A stretch of 64,000 bases of DNA, taken from Massilia sp. IC2-477 (GTDB lineage: Bacteria; Pseudomonadota; Gammaproteobacteria; Burkholderiales; Burkholderiaceae_D). A program made the position numbers and the translations under genes. Location: the NCBI RefSeq assembly GCF_020707265.1, contig NZ_JAJFEQ010000015.1, forward strand, positions 1 to 64,000, written 5' to 3'. Shown here one piece after another: positions 29,076 to 37,812 of this stretch; position 1 is the stretch's first letter, and each line of letters begins with the position of its first letter. The notes beneath the pieces were generated by a model. It worked only from the letters and a program-made list of their open reading frames with translations. It was not told the DNA's origin and searched no databases.

Positions 29076-30571
29076 AGCTGCGATTCTGGCGCGGCTGGAG
29101 CATCGGCCGGCGCATGACCTTCATCACGATGCTGCCGGTGACCTTCCTGTTCACCTCCTTCGTGTGGTACTCGTATTATTCGCACCGCGCCCAGGTGGCC
29201 GAGGAACTGGCCGAACGCGGCCGCATCCTGGCGCGCGCGCTGGCCGAGACCAGCGAATACAACGTCATCTCGGGCAACCTGTCCGACCTCCGTCTGACCA
29301 TCAACGGCCTGGTGCAGTCCGACAGCAGCATCTACCGCATCGAGGTGGTGGGCGTGGACGGCGCCCAGGCGGTGCGCGTCGATTCCGAATCGGCGATCGA
29401 CGCCCAGCCGCACCACTACGAGGCGCCGATCAAGAAGCAGGTGGTATGGATCAACCTGTTCACCGACAACGGTACGCCGCACGTGTCGGCTTCCAGCGAC
29501 TTGCGTCCGCCCACGCTCACCACCGAGATCGTCGGCTGGGTGCGGGTGACGATGTCGCCCTCGAACATGATGGCCAAGCAGACCAGGCGCTTCCGCTTCG
29601 AACTCGGCATGGCGGCGCTGGCGCTGGCCGTCAGCGGCGTGCTGGCCTGGGTGCTGGCGCGCTCGCTCACGGTGCCGCTGCGCGACGCGATCGGTGCGCT
29701 CTCCCGCATCCGCAACGGCGATTACCGCGTGCAGCTGCCGGTCAATTCGGGCGGCGAGGTGGGCGAGCTGCAGTCGTCGATCGGCGAGATGTCCCTGGCC
29801 CTGGACGAATCCAAGCGCGACCTGGAAAACAAGGTCGCCGAGCGTACCCGCGACCTGCTGGCCTCGCGCAACGAGGCGCTGCGCGCCGACGCCGACAAGC
29901 GCAAGCTGATCCAGAAGGTGAACTCGATCATCGAGGACGAGCGCAAGAGCATCGCGGTCGAGATCCACGACGAACTGAACGCGTCCCTGATCGCCGCGCG
30001 CCTGGAAGCGCAGGCTATCGGCGCGCTGGCCGCCAAGGCGCCGCCGTCCACGGAAGTCGAGGAAATCGGCCGCAAGTCGCAGGCCATCACCAAGCTGGCC
30101 CTCGACCTGTACGCCAACGGCCGCCGCCTGGTGCGCCGCCTGCGCCCGGAAGTGCTGGACATGCTGGGCCTGCATGGCGCGGTGGAAGAGATGGTGCGCC
30201 ACTACGACGGCAGCGCCGGCTGCAGCTTCGAGTTCCATGGCGAAGGCGACTTCTCGCGCCTGTCGAACGAGCTGGCGATTTCGGCCTACCGCATCGTGCA
30301 GGAAGCGCTGTCGAACGTCATGAAGCACGCCCAGGCGACGTCGGCCCAGGTACGCCTGGTGCTCGACGAAGGCGCGCAGACCCTGCGCATCGTGGTCGCT
30401 GACGACGGCAACGGCTTCGACCCGGCCAGCGCCTCCGAAGGCATCGGCATCATCGGCATGCGCGAGCGCGTCTACGGCGTGCACGGCGTGATGGACGTGC
30501 GCTCCAGCGTCGGCGGCGGCACCGTGGTGGCGATCACGCTGCCGCTGCAGGTGCCGGCTACGGTATCCTAA
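29072..30571 (+). CDS. NarX-type sensor histidine kinase
   Basis: A 499-residue membrane kinase overlapping the binding-protein gene by ATGA. Membrane helices lie at about residues 12-32 and 172-195, flanking a periplasmic sensor of about 140 residues. A HAMP domain (TVPLRDAIGALSRIRNGDY) and a short coiled coil follow. HisKA_3 has H299 in EIHDELNASL. The HATPase domain carries SAYRIVQEALSNVMKHA, DDGNGFD and GIGIIGMRERV. It should phosphorylate the NarL-type regulator two genes upstream. Confidence 0.93.
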   Translation: MKLRFWRGWSIGRRMTFITMLPVTFLFTSFVWYSYYSHRAQVAEELAERGRILARALAETSEYNVISGNLSDLRLTINGLVQSDSSIYRIEVVGVDGAQAVRVDSESAIDAQPHHYEAPIKKQVVWINLFTDNGTPHVSASSDLRPPTLTTEIVGWVRVTMSPSNMMAKQTRRFRFELGMAALALAVSGVLAWVLARSLTVPLRDAIGALSRIRNGDYRVQLPVNSGGEVGELQSSIGEMSLALDESKRDLENKVAERTRDLLASRNEALRADADKRKLIQKVNSIIEDERKSIAVEIHDELNASLIAARLEAQAIGALAAKAPPSTEVEEIGRKSQAITKLALDLYANGRRLVRRLRPEVLDMLGLHGAVEEMVRHYDGSAGCSFEFHGEGDFSRLSNELAISAYRIVQEALSNVMKHAQATSAQVRLVLDEGAQTLRIVVADDGNGFDPASASEGIGIIGMRERVYGVHGVMDVRSSVGGGTVVAITLPLQVPATVS

Positions 30572-30603
30572 GCGTTTCGCTTCAACCCACTATTCAAGCA
30601 ATC

Positions 30604-32292
30604 ATGGCCGACCAACTCCTCACGCCCTATGAACAGGGCAACCAGAACCAGACCACCACCCTGGCAGAATGCATCGCCTGGTACCAGGACCTCGTGCGCC
30701 GCTATCCGAACGTGCTGCGCTTCGAACAGGTGGGCGTCTCGGATGCGGGCGTGCCGATCCACGCCGGCGTGGTGAGCAGCGACGGTATGTTCGACCGTGA
30801 GCAGATCCAGGCAGCCCGCCGCCCGGTCTTCTTCAACAACAACGGCATCCATCCGGGCGAACCGGAAGGTGTCGATAGCTGCATGGCCCTGGTGCGCGAT
30901 TTCTGCACCCAGCCCGAGCGCCTGGCCGCGCTGGGTAAGACCGTGTTCCTGTTCGTCCCGCTGTACAACGTGGACGGCAGCCTGAATCGCGCCGACACCT
31001 CGCGCGTGAACCAGGACGGCCCCGAGCAGTTCGGTTTCCGCGGCATGAGCCGCCACCTCGACCTGAACCGCGACTTCATCAAGTGCGACAGCCTGACCGC
31101 ACAGGTATTCAACAAGCTGTTCACGGCCTGGGATCCGGACGTGATGGTCGACACCCACACCTCCAACGGCGCCGACTACAGCTACACCATGACGCTGATC
31201 CACACCCAGCCGGACAAGCTGGGCGGAGAGCTGGGCGAATTCCTGCGTTCGACCATGCTACCGGCGATGTACGCCGGCATGGAGCAGCGCGGCTGGCCGA
31301 CCTGCCCCTATGTGAATCCGGTCAAGGACAGCCCGGACCACGGCATCGCCGACTTCCTCGAGACCCCGCGCTTCTCGACCGGCTACGCGGCCCTGCACCA
31401 CACGATCGGTTTCATGCCCGAGACCCACATGCTCAAGCCTTTCAAGGACCGCTACGACTCGATGCGCGCCCTGGTCGAGACCGCGCTCGCGTTCACGGTG
31501 CAGAACGCGGAGCAGATCCAGGCGCTGCGCCAGGCCGCCAAGGCGGCTGGCCGCACGCGTCGCGAGTGGCCGATCCACTGGGCCATGGACGAAGCCAATC
31601 CCGACAGCTTCCGTTTCAAGGGTTATGAAGCCAAGTACAAGCCGAGCGTGCTGGGCGCCTACACCCGCCTGTGGTACGACCGCAGCAGCCCGTGGGAGCG
31701 CGACATCGCCTGGTACAACCGCTTCCCGGCCGACCTGAACGTGCCGGCGCCGCGCGCCTACGTGGTGCCGCAGCAGTGGCGCGAAGCCATCGAGCGCCTG
31801 CAGTGGAATGGCGTGCGCATGGAGCGGGTCGACGTGGATCGCGTGGAAGAGGTGGACTACTACCACATCGTTTCCGTCACCCCGCGTGCGAGCGCCTACG
31901 AGGGCCACATGTTCCACGACGACGTGGTACTGGAAAAGCGCCGTGGCCAGGTCCACCTGCGCGCGGGCGACTACATCGTACCGCTCGACCAGGACAATGC
32001 GCGCTACGCGGTCGAGACCCTGGAACCGCTGGGCCACGACAGCTTCTTCCGCTGGGGTTTCTTCAACAGCGTGCTGGAGAAGAAGGAAGCGTATTCGGAC
32101 TACGTGTTCGAAGACCACGCGGCGGAACTGCTGAACGACGAGCCGGCTCTGGCCGCCAAGTTCGAGGCGTGGAAGGAGGCCAATCCTGCGCTGCTGTCGA
32201 ATCAGGAGGCGGTGCTGGACTTCATTTTCGCGAATTGCGAGCGCTATCGCGAACCGGAGTGGCGCCGCTATCCGGTGTTCATGATCGTGTGA
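30604..32292 (+). CDS. M14 family zinc carboxypeptidase
   Basis: A 562-residue protein whose N-terminal half is an M14 metallocarboxypeptidase. The zinc ligands are H83 and E86 (NGIHPGEPEG) and H185 (MVDTHTSNGADY). LDLNRDFIK is the substrate-binding segment, and a Glu in GFMPETHML is the likely catalytic base. The C-terminal half (about residues 330-562) has no recognised family. No signal peptide is visible, so it may be cytoplasmic. It begins 32 bases after the kinase and may belong to that transcript, but a functional link is only inferred. Confidence 0.88.
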   Translation: MADQLLTPYEQGNQNQTTTLAECIAWYQDLVRRYPNVLRFEQVGVSDAGVPIHAGVVSSDGMFDREQIQAARRPVFFNNNGIHPGEPEGVDSCMALVRDFCTQPERLAALGKTVFLFVPLYNVDGSLNRADTSRVNQDGPEQFGFRGMSRHLDLNRDFIKCDSLTAQVFNKLFTAWDPDVMVDTHTSNGADYSYTMTLIHTQPDKLGGELGEFLRSTMLPAMYAGMEQRGWPTCPYVNPVKDSPDHGIADFLETPRFSTGYAALHHTIGFMPETHMLKPFKDRYDSMRALVETALAFTVQNAEQIQALRQAAKAAGRTRREWPIHWAMDEANPDSFRFKGYEAKYKPSVLGAYTRLWYDRSSPWERDIAWYNRFPADLNVPAPRAYVVPQQWREAIERLQWNGVRMERVDVDRVEEVDYYHIVSVTPRASAYEGHMFHDDVVLEKRRGQVHLRAGDYIVPLDQDNARYAVETLEPLGHDSFFRWGFFNSVLEKKEAYSDYVFEDHAAELLNDEPALAAKFEAWKEANPALLSNQEAVLDFIFANCERYREPEWRRYPVFMIV

Positions 32293-32303
32293 CAGAAGGC
32301 GGT

Positions 32304-32324
32304 GAGGTTCTGCCCGGGAACCTC
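32304..32324 (+). terminator. Hairpin after the M14 gene
   Basis: GAGGTTC (32304-32310) pairs with GAACCTC (32318-32324), loop TGCCCGG, 11 bases after the stop. No U-run follows; a REP-like unit does. Confidence 0.4.
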
Positions 32325-32325
32325 A

Positions 32326-32360
32326 AGACCGTCGCCCCGGCGAAGGCCGGGGCCCAAGTT
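32326..32360. repeat. REP-like palindromic repeat, copy 3
   Basis: GACCGTCGCCCCGGCG, then AAGGCCGGGGCCCAAG. CCCCGGC (32335-32341) pairs with GCCGGGG (32346-32352) around GAAG. It matches copies at 2606 and 8334 and lies between convergent genes. Confidence 0.75.
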
Positions 32361-32373
32361 CAGGAGCCGAGGC

Positions 32374-33531
32374 TCAGGCCTGATATTTGGACACGGCCCC
32401 GCCGTATGCAGTTTCCGTTTGAGGCGCTTTTGCTGCCCGCGCCGGATACCAGCGCTCCCGCAGCCGCATGAACGGCGTCTCCACCACCCGATACAGCACC
32501 CACCCGCCCAGGACCCCGGCCCCCATGACCGCCGCAATGGTCAAGGGCGCGCCCGGATCGATGCCACGTTCCAGCAGCTCCGGACGCAACGCCATGAACA
32601 CCGGCTTGTGCACCAGGTAGACCGCATACGACCACAGCGCCAGGCTGGCCGCGCCGGGAATGCGCAGGCGGTACAGGAGCGAGCCGGGGCTGAGCGCGGC
32701 GCAGGTCAGCAGGGCGAAGCTGGCAGCCACCAGCGAGAACCCGAAGGTCGATGCCATGAAGGCGTTCGGCGCCTCGTTCATCACCCCGTACAGGACCGCC
32801 GCCGCCAGTGCCAGGCCGGCCGCCAGCAGCGCATTCCCATGGCGCAGGATGCGGGCGAAGGCGGCGGGATGGAAGTTCTTCAGCATGGCGATGGCCACGC
32901 CCGGCAGCAGTTCGTCGAAGCGGCAGAAGCTCGAGTAGTACACCGGCGCCGCGAACACGTCCTTGCCGTCCATGAAGGCCATGCCGCGCGCCATCATGCC
33001 GGCGCCAACCGCGGCAAGCAGGGCGCACCAGAGCAGCCGCGGTGAGCGCGAACTGCCGACCAGCGCCAGCACTGCCAGCGGCAGGACCAGGTAGAACTGC
33101 TCCTCGATGCACAGCGACCACGAATGCGTGAAGGTTTCGCCGTAGTTCAGGCCGAAGTTCTGGGTGAAGGTCAGATAGCGCCAGACCGGCGCCATGTCCT
33201 TGCCGGCGATCGGGCTGTCCGGCAGCAGGAGGTAGACGGCCAGCACCGCATAGTAGTTCGGCAAGGTGCGCAGCAGGCGCTTTGCGAAGAAGGCTTTCAG
33301 GTCGAGGCTCTCGCCGCGCGCGGCGGGCGCCAGCAGCTGGTTGCCGATCAGGTAGCCGCTCAGCACGAAGAACAGGTCGACGCCGGCCCAGCCGATGCTG
33401 CCGATGAAGCCGAAGGTGGGCGCCTGGCTGACGAAGCCGTGGTAGTGGGACATCAGCACCAGCGCGATGGCGAGCGCGCGCAGGGTATCCAGCCCGGCGA
33501 GCCGGGCGGGTTTCGATTCGAAGTGCATCAT
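32374..33531 (-). CDS. OafA/YrhL-like acyltransferase (acyltransferase 3)
   Basis: A 385-residue inner-membrane protein with about ten hydrophobic helices. The family hallmarks are GLDTLRALAIALVLMSHYHG at the N-terminus, with a conserved His, and GVDLFFVLSGYLIG. The IEEQFYLVLPL segment is also typical. Such proteins transfer acetyl or other acyl groups to periplasmic or cell-surface sugars. The acceptor is unknown. Its start overlaps the stop of the LytTR regulator gene, so it is translated as part of the two-component operon. Confidence 0.9.
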   Translation of the reverse strand: MMHFESKPARLAGLDTLRALAIALVLMSHYHGFVSQAPTFGFIGSIGWAGVDLFFVLSGYLIGNQLLAPAARGESLDLKAFFAKRLLRTLPNYYAVLAVYLLLPDSPIAGKDMAPVWRYLTFTQNFGLNYGETFTHSWSLCIEEQFYLVLPLAVLALVGSSRSPRLLWCALLAAVGAGMMARGMAFMDGKDVFAAPVYYSSFCRFDELLPGVAIAMLKNFHPAAFARILRHGNALLAAGLALAAAVLYGVMNEAPNAFMASTFGFSLVAASFALLTCAALSPGSLLYRLRIPGAASLALWSYAVYLVHKPVFMALRPELLERGIDPGAPLTIAAVMGAGVLGGWVLYRVVETPFMRLRERWYPARAAKAPQTETAYGGAVSKYQA

Positions 33532-34277
33532 GCGGATTTCTTGTTAAGGTGGTGTAGTGCTTCCGCCAGGGCGGGCATATAGGTGCGGCTGGCGCGCAGC
33601 ACGCTGCCGTCGCGCAGGCGCAGCAGGGCGTCGCGGTTGGTGAGGGCGCGCAGCTCGGCGATCATGTCCAGCCGCACGATGGTCGAGCGGTGCACGCGGT
33701 GGAACTGGCGCGGATCGAGTTGCATGGCCAGGTTGTGCAGGCGTTCGCGCACCAGCCAGGTCTTGCCGTTCGCATGCAAGGTGGCGTAGTCGCCGTCGGC
33801 CTCGATGCGCTCGACATCCGCCACCGGCACCAGCACCGTGCGTGCACCGACACGCACGCTGAAGCTGCGCACAGGTGACGTGGCCGGTGCTGCCGCACGG
33901 CCCTGGCAGCGGTAGGGAAAGGCCTGTTGAGCGCGGTCCAAGGCTTCGTCCAGGCGTTCGTCATCGACGGGCTTGAGCAGGTAATCGAGGGCGGCCAGGT
34001 CGAAGGCTTGCAGGGCGAAGTTGTCGTAAGCGGTCAGGAGGATCGCCATCGGCCGCTGCCCAGGAGGCAGGGCGGACAGCACTTCAATCCCGGTCTTGCC
34101 CGGCATCTCGACGTCGACGAAGGCCAGGTCGGGGCGCAGCGCCGCGATGCCCTCATGGGCGCTGTTGCCGTCGCCGAATTCCCCCACCAGCTCGAAGCCG
34201 CTACGCCCCACCAGCCGGAGCTTGACCGCCAGCCTGGCCAGCGGTTCGTCGTCGACGATGACCACCCGGATGTTCAT
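33528..34277 (-). CDS. LytTR family response regulator
   Basis: A 249-residue regulator. The receiver domain has IVDDEPLAR and phospho-acceptor D55 (LAFVDVEMPGKTG). The C-terminal LytTR DNA-binding domain shows VPVADVERIEADGDYATLHA and FHRVHRSTIVRLDMIAEL. It overlaps the LytS-type kinase upstream by four bases and the acyltransferase downstream by four, so all three are probably made from one mRNA. Confidence 0.93.
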   Translation of the reverse strand: MNIRVVIVDDEPLARLAVKLRLVGRSGFELVGEFGDGNSAHEGIAALRPDLAFVDVEMPGKTGIEVLSALPPGQRPMAILLTAYDNFALQAFDLAALDYLLKPVDDERLDEALDRAQQAFPYRCQGRAAAPATSPVRSFSVRVGARTVLVPVADVERIEADGDYATLHANGKTWLVRERLHNLAMQLDPRQFHRVHRSTIVRLDMIAELRALTNRDALLRLRDGSVLRASRTYMPALAEALHHLNKKSA

Positions 34278-35308
34278 GCCGCCGCCTCCATGCGGCGCAG
34301 CGGCAGGGCGATGCGCACGCCGAAGCGGCCGTCAGCTCCCCATCCGGCGTCGACGTTTTGATCGTTGCCGTACAGGTGGCGCATGCGTTCCCGCACGTTG
34401 GCCAGGCCGATGCCGCTGCCCGCCTGCGTCGCCGGCTGCCCGTCGTTCTGCACCTCGACCACCAGCTGCTTCCCGACACGCTCGACACGGATCTCGAGCC
34501 GCCCAGGAGCGGCCAGCGGTGCGATACCATGGCGGATCGCGTTCTCCACCAGCGGCTGCAGCACGAGGTAGGGCACGATGCTGTCCAGCAGGTCGGGACC
34601 GGCCTTCATGCTCAGGCGCAGGCGCTCGCCAAGGCGTGCCTTTTCGATCTCGAGGTAGGCATCCAGCAGGGCCAGTTCCTCCGCCAGCGAATGCTCGTGG
34701 CGGCCGTCGTGTGCGAGGGTGGCGCGCAGGAACTCGGACACGCAGCCGAGCATGCGATTGGCCTCGCGGTTGGACTGGTTTGACACCAGCGCCGAGATCG
34801 CGTTCAGGGAGTTGAACAGGAAGTGCGGGTTGACCTGCAGGCGCAGCGCGCGCAGTTCGGCGTCGCGCGCCGCGGCCTGCGCCTGGGCCAGATGCAGGCG
34901 CACCTGTTGCAGCGACAGGTAATAGCCTGCCACCGCATGCACTGCACAGAACGAGATCAAGGCCAGCCAGCAGCCGTCCAGTCCCTCGGCGAGTTCATTC
35001 CAGTGGTAGGCGGTTATCCTCCCGAGCGAGATCGCAAGGCTCTGTCCCAACACCGCGTTCACGATCGACATCGCGTAGGTGGACGCCAGGAGCACCAGCG
35101 CCATCCGCAGCCAGGGCCACTCGCGGCGCCACATCGCCCGCTGTAGCAGCGTCAGCGGAATCAGCCACGCCAGGCAGGCGACGAAGTACAGCGTACGGAA
35201 GGCGGCGGCATTTTCGTAATGGAAGACGGGCAGCCCGAGGATGGCCATGCAGGCGCAGACCGGCAGTGCGGCCAGTACGGGGACGAGCAGGGGCGTTTCG
35301 ACTTTCAC
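34274..35308 (-). CDS. LytS-type sensor histidine kinase (HisKA_7TM/His_kinase family)
   Basis: A 344-residue kinase. The N-terminal 135 residues hold four hydrophobic segments with little outside the membrane. The His_kinase (PF06580) core follows, with H162 in QVNPHFLFNSLNA. The ATPase part has VLQPLVENAIRHGIAPL and GSGIGLANVRERM. It starts the operon and overlaps the LytTR regulator by four bases. The signal is unknown; the small sensor suggests a membrane or lipid-associated cue. Confidence 0.92.
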   Translation of the reverse strand: MKVETPLLVPVLAALPVCACMAILGLPVFHYENAAAFRTLYFVACLAWLIPLTLLQRAMWRREWPWLRMALVLLASTYAMSIVNAVLGQSLAISLGRITAYHWNELAEGLDGCWLALISFCAVHAVAGYYLSLQQVRLHLAQAQAAARDAELRALRLQVNPHFLFNSLNAISALVSNQSNREANRMLGCVSEFLRATLAHDGRHEHSLAEELALLDAYLEIEKARLGERLRLSMKAGPDLLDSIVPYLVLQPLVENAIRHGIAPLAAPGRLEIRVERVGKQLVVEVQNDGQPATQAGSGIGLANVRERMRHLYGNDQNVDAGWGADGRFGVRIALPLRRMEAAA

Positions 35309-35346
35309 GCTGGCTTCCGGAATGGTGGAATGAAGATTCTAGCTTG

Positions 35347-35826
35347 TCAGTCGCCCATCGAGAACAGCATCGAGCTGATCTTCCAGCCGTCTTCCGCGCG
35401 CACCATCTGCCAGCTCTCGCTGCCGCGGTTGGTCACTTTGCCGGCGATGAGGAAGTCGAAATCGAACCACACTGAAGCCACGGTGCCGTTGGTGTCGATG
35501 CGCACGTTGTAGAAGCGTTCCTCGACCGGCTGGTCCGAGGTCTGAATGAAGTCGGCGAACTTCTTCCAGCTCGAGGGGAACACCTTGCGTGCCTTCGGGT
35601 TGCGCGCCTTGACCTTCTCCCAGGCCGCCGCGTCAGGCACCGACAGCCAGCTGTCGTGGTCCTGCAGGAACAGGCTCCCCAAGGTCTTGCCGTCGCGGGC
35701 AATGATGGCGGCCTTGAATTGCTCGACGACGGCGTTGATCGCCGCCACGTCGGCGGCGCGATCGGCGGCACGGGCCGGGCTGGCCAGGGATAGTAGAAGC
35801 AGGATGGAGGAAAGTAGAACGCGCAT
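35347..35826 (-). CDS. Exported SnoaL/DUF4440-like (NTF2-fold) protein
   Basis: A 159-residue protein with a signal peptide ending SPARA. The mature part fits an NTF2-like cone: VAAINAVVEQFKAAIIARDG for the first helix, LFLQDHDSW, then strands ending SESWQMVRAEDGWKISSML. Proteins of this fold bind small molecules or act as isomerases or hydrolases, and no catalytic set is evident here. It starts after GGGAG. It lies 38 bases upstream of the kinase gene on the same strand and could be co-transcribed with it. Confidence 0.75.
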   Translation of the reverse strand: MRVLLSSILLLLSLASPARAADRAADVAAINAVVEQFKAAIIARDGKTLGSLFLQDHDSWLSVPDAAAWEKVKARNPKARKVFPSSWKKFADFIQTSDQPVEERFYNVRIDTNGTVASVWFDFDFLIAGKVTNRGSESWQMVRAEDGWKISSMLFSMGD

Positions 35827-35943
35827 GGTGACTCCCGGGGTTGGAAAGCCCTCACCTTAGATAGGCGCCGGACAGCGGTCCAGCGGAATGCGCCGAGCCG
35901 TGCATGCCGTGCGGCGGGGCGGTGATGAACATCCGGCGCGCAT

Positions 35944-35969
35944 AAAAAAGACCGGGGCAAGCCCCGGTC
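35944..35969 (-). terminator. Terminator after the DUF885 gene
   Basis: On the minus strand GACCGGGG pairs with CCCCGGTC (35969-35962 with 35957-35950, loop of 4) and is followed by six T residues (35949-35944). It lies about 20 bases after the stop of the gene at 35991. Confidence 0.9.
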
Positions 35970-35990
35970 TCTTGTCTGCTCAGGCAGCGT

Positions 35991-37796
35991 TTACCTGGTC
36001 TCGGCGATCCACTTGTCCACCTTCGCCTCCAGCACCGCCAGCGGCAGCGTGCCTTCGCCCAGCACGATGGCGTGGAAGGTCGGCAGGCTGAACTTGTCGC
36101 CCAGCGCGGCTTCCGCGCGCTTGCGCAGTTCGATGATCTTCAGCGAACCGATCTTGTAGCCCAGCGCCTGGCCCGGCCACACCATGTAGCGCTCGATCTG
36201 CGCACGTGCTTCGGCTTCCGAGTAGCCCAGCGTGTCCTGGAAATACTTAATGGCCTGGTTACGGCTCCAGCCCTTGGCGTGCAGGCCGGTATCGACCACC
36301 AGGCGCGCGGCGCGCAGCATCTCGTCGTTCAGGTGGCCGAAATAATCTTCCGGCTTCTCGAACAGGCCCATCTCCTTGCCCAGGGTCTCGGCGTACAGCG
36401 CCCAGCCCTCGGTGAAGGCGTTGTTGCCGCCGAACTTGCGGAAGTTCGGCAGGCCCAGTTCCTGTACCAGTGCGATGTGGAAGTGGTGGCCCGGCTGGCC
36501 TTCATGCAGGTAGAGCGTGACCATGCCGGTGCTGCCGTACAGCTTCGGATCGTTCACCACCGACCAGAACACGCCCGGGCGCGAGCCGTCGGCCGCCGGC
36601 GGGGTGTAGTGGTCCGAGGCGGAGGCGCGCGTCAGTTCCGGCTCCAGGCGCAGGTCGAGCGGCGCCTTCGGCCGCAAGGTGAACAGGGCCGGCAGCTTGT
36701 CGCGCACCTTGGCGTCGAGCTCGCGGAAGACGTCGATCACCTGCTGGTCCGACGTAAACGGCTTGTACTTCGGCTGTTCCGACACCCAGCGCGGCAGGCC
36801 GGCGGCGGGGCCGGTATAGCCCATCTTCGGGCCGGTAACGGCGTACTCGCCCTGGATGCGCGACACTTCCTTCAGGCCGATCTCGTGGATCTGGTCGGGC
36901 GTGAGATCGGTGGTGGTCATGGCCGCCACGCGCGCCGCGTACCAGGCGGCGCCGCCGGGCAGGGCGTTCCAACCGGCGCTGGTGCGCGTCTTCGGCAGGT
37001 AATCCTTCTCCAGGTAGGTCGCCAGGCGCTTGAGGGCCGGATTCAGTTTGTTGCCGATGGTCTTGCGGTAGGCCCGCTGCAGGCTGCGCTTCTCGCTCGC
37101 AGTGAACTTGGCCGGCATGTTCTTGATCGGCGTGTAGAAGATGCTGTCTTCCGTCTTGCTCGCGACCAGCTGCTTGAACTGGGGCAGGGCGGACTGCATC
37201 GGCTCGCGCGGCTGCACCACGCCGCGCTTGACGCCTTCGCGCATGTTGGTGATCGATTGGTCGATGTGCGGCACCAGCTGGGCCAGGCGGCTCAGGTAGG
37301 CGCGGTAGTCGCGCACCGTGGTCAAAGGCTGGGCGCCCTGGCCGCCGGCGTAGTTCGCCAGGATGACCGGCATGCTGACCATCTGGTCGATCGGGATCAG
37401 GTGCTCCGGATAGGCGGCAAGGCGCAGCGCGCTGTCCAGTTCGAACTTGAGGATGTCGTAGCTGGTCTGGTCGCGGCTGCCCAGGCGATCGCGCGGGATG
37501 CTCGATATGCGCTGGAGGAAGCTGCGGTAGCGCGCGAACTGCTGCTGGCGGATCTTGGGCGAGATCGACAGGCCCAGCTTGTCGTTGAAGCGGTTGTCGC
37601 CGTTCTCGGTGGCCCAGACCGGTTCGAAGCGCGCCAGCGATTCGTAGTACTCGTCGGCCAGGGTGTTGAGCGCACGGCTTTCCTGGGTGGCTGCCGCGGC
37701 AGCGGGCTTGGGCGCGTCCGGCTGGGCGGCCACTGCCGGGCCGCAGGCGAGCAGCGCGGCCGCGGCCAGAGCGGCTAGCTTGAAACATGCTTTCAT
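35991..37796 (-). CDS. Secreted DUF885 family metallohydrolase
   Basis: A 601-residue exported protein with signal peptide MKACFKLAALAAAALLACG, cut near AVAAQ (a lipobox is not convincing). The DUF885 hallmark H431-E-G-Q-P-G-H437-H is present, with the downstream glutamate in NNAFTEGWALYAE, a gluzincin-like zinc site. The family is poorly studied and contains peptidases and dipeptidase-like enzymes. It starts 17 bases after the LivK-type gene and ends at a strong terminator, so it is the last gene of that transcript. Confidence 0.85.
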   Translation of the reverse strand: MKACFKLAALAAAALLACGPAVAAQPDAPKPAAAAATQESRALNTLADEYYESLARFEPVWATENGDNRFNDKLGLSISPKIRQQQFARYRSFLQRISSIPRDRLGSRDQTSYDILKFELDSALRLAAYPEHLIPIDQMVSMPVILANYAGGQGAQPLTTVRDYRAYLSRLAQLVPHIDQSITNMREGVKRGVVQPREPMQSALPQFKQLVASKTEDSIFYTPIKNMPAKFTASEKRSLQRAYRKTIGNKLNPALKRLATYLEKDYLPKTRTSAGWNALPGGAAWYAARVAAMTTTDLTPDQIHEIGLKEVSRIQGEYAVTGPKMGYTGPAAGLPRWVSEQPKYKPFTSDQQVIDVFRELDAKVRDKLPALFTLRPKAPLDLRLEPELTRASASDHYTPPAADGSRPGVFWSVVNDPKLYGSTGMVTLYLHEGQPGHHFHIALVQELGLPNFRKFGGNNAFTEGWALYAETLGKEMGLFEKPEDYFGHLNDEMLRAARLVVDTGLHAKGWSRNQAIKYFQDTLGYSEAEARAQIERYMVWPGQALGYKIGSLKIIELRKRAEAALGDKFSLPTFHAIVLGEGTLPLAVLEAKVDKWIAETR

Positions 37797-37812
37797 CGTG
37801 TTCCCTTGTGAA

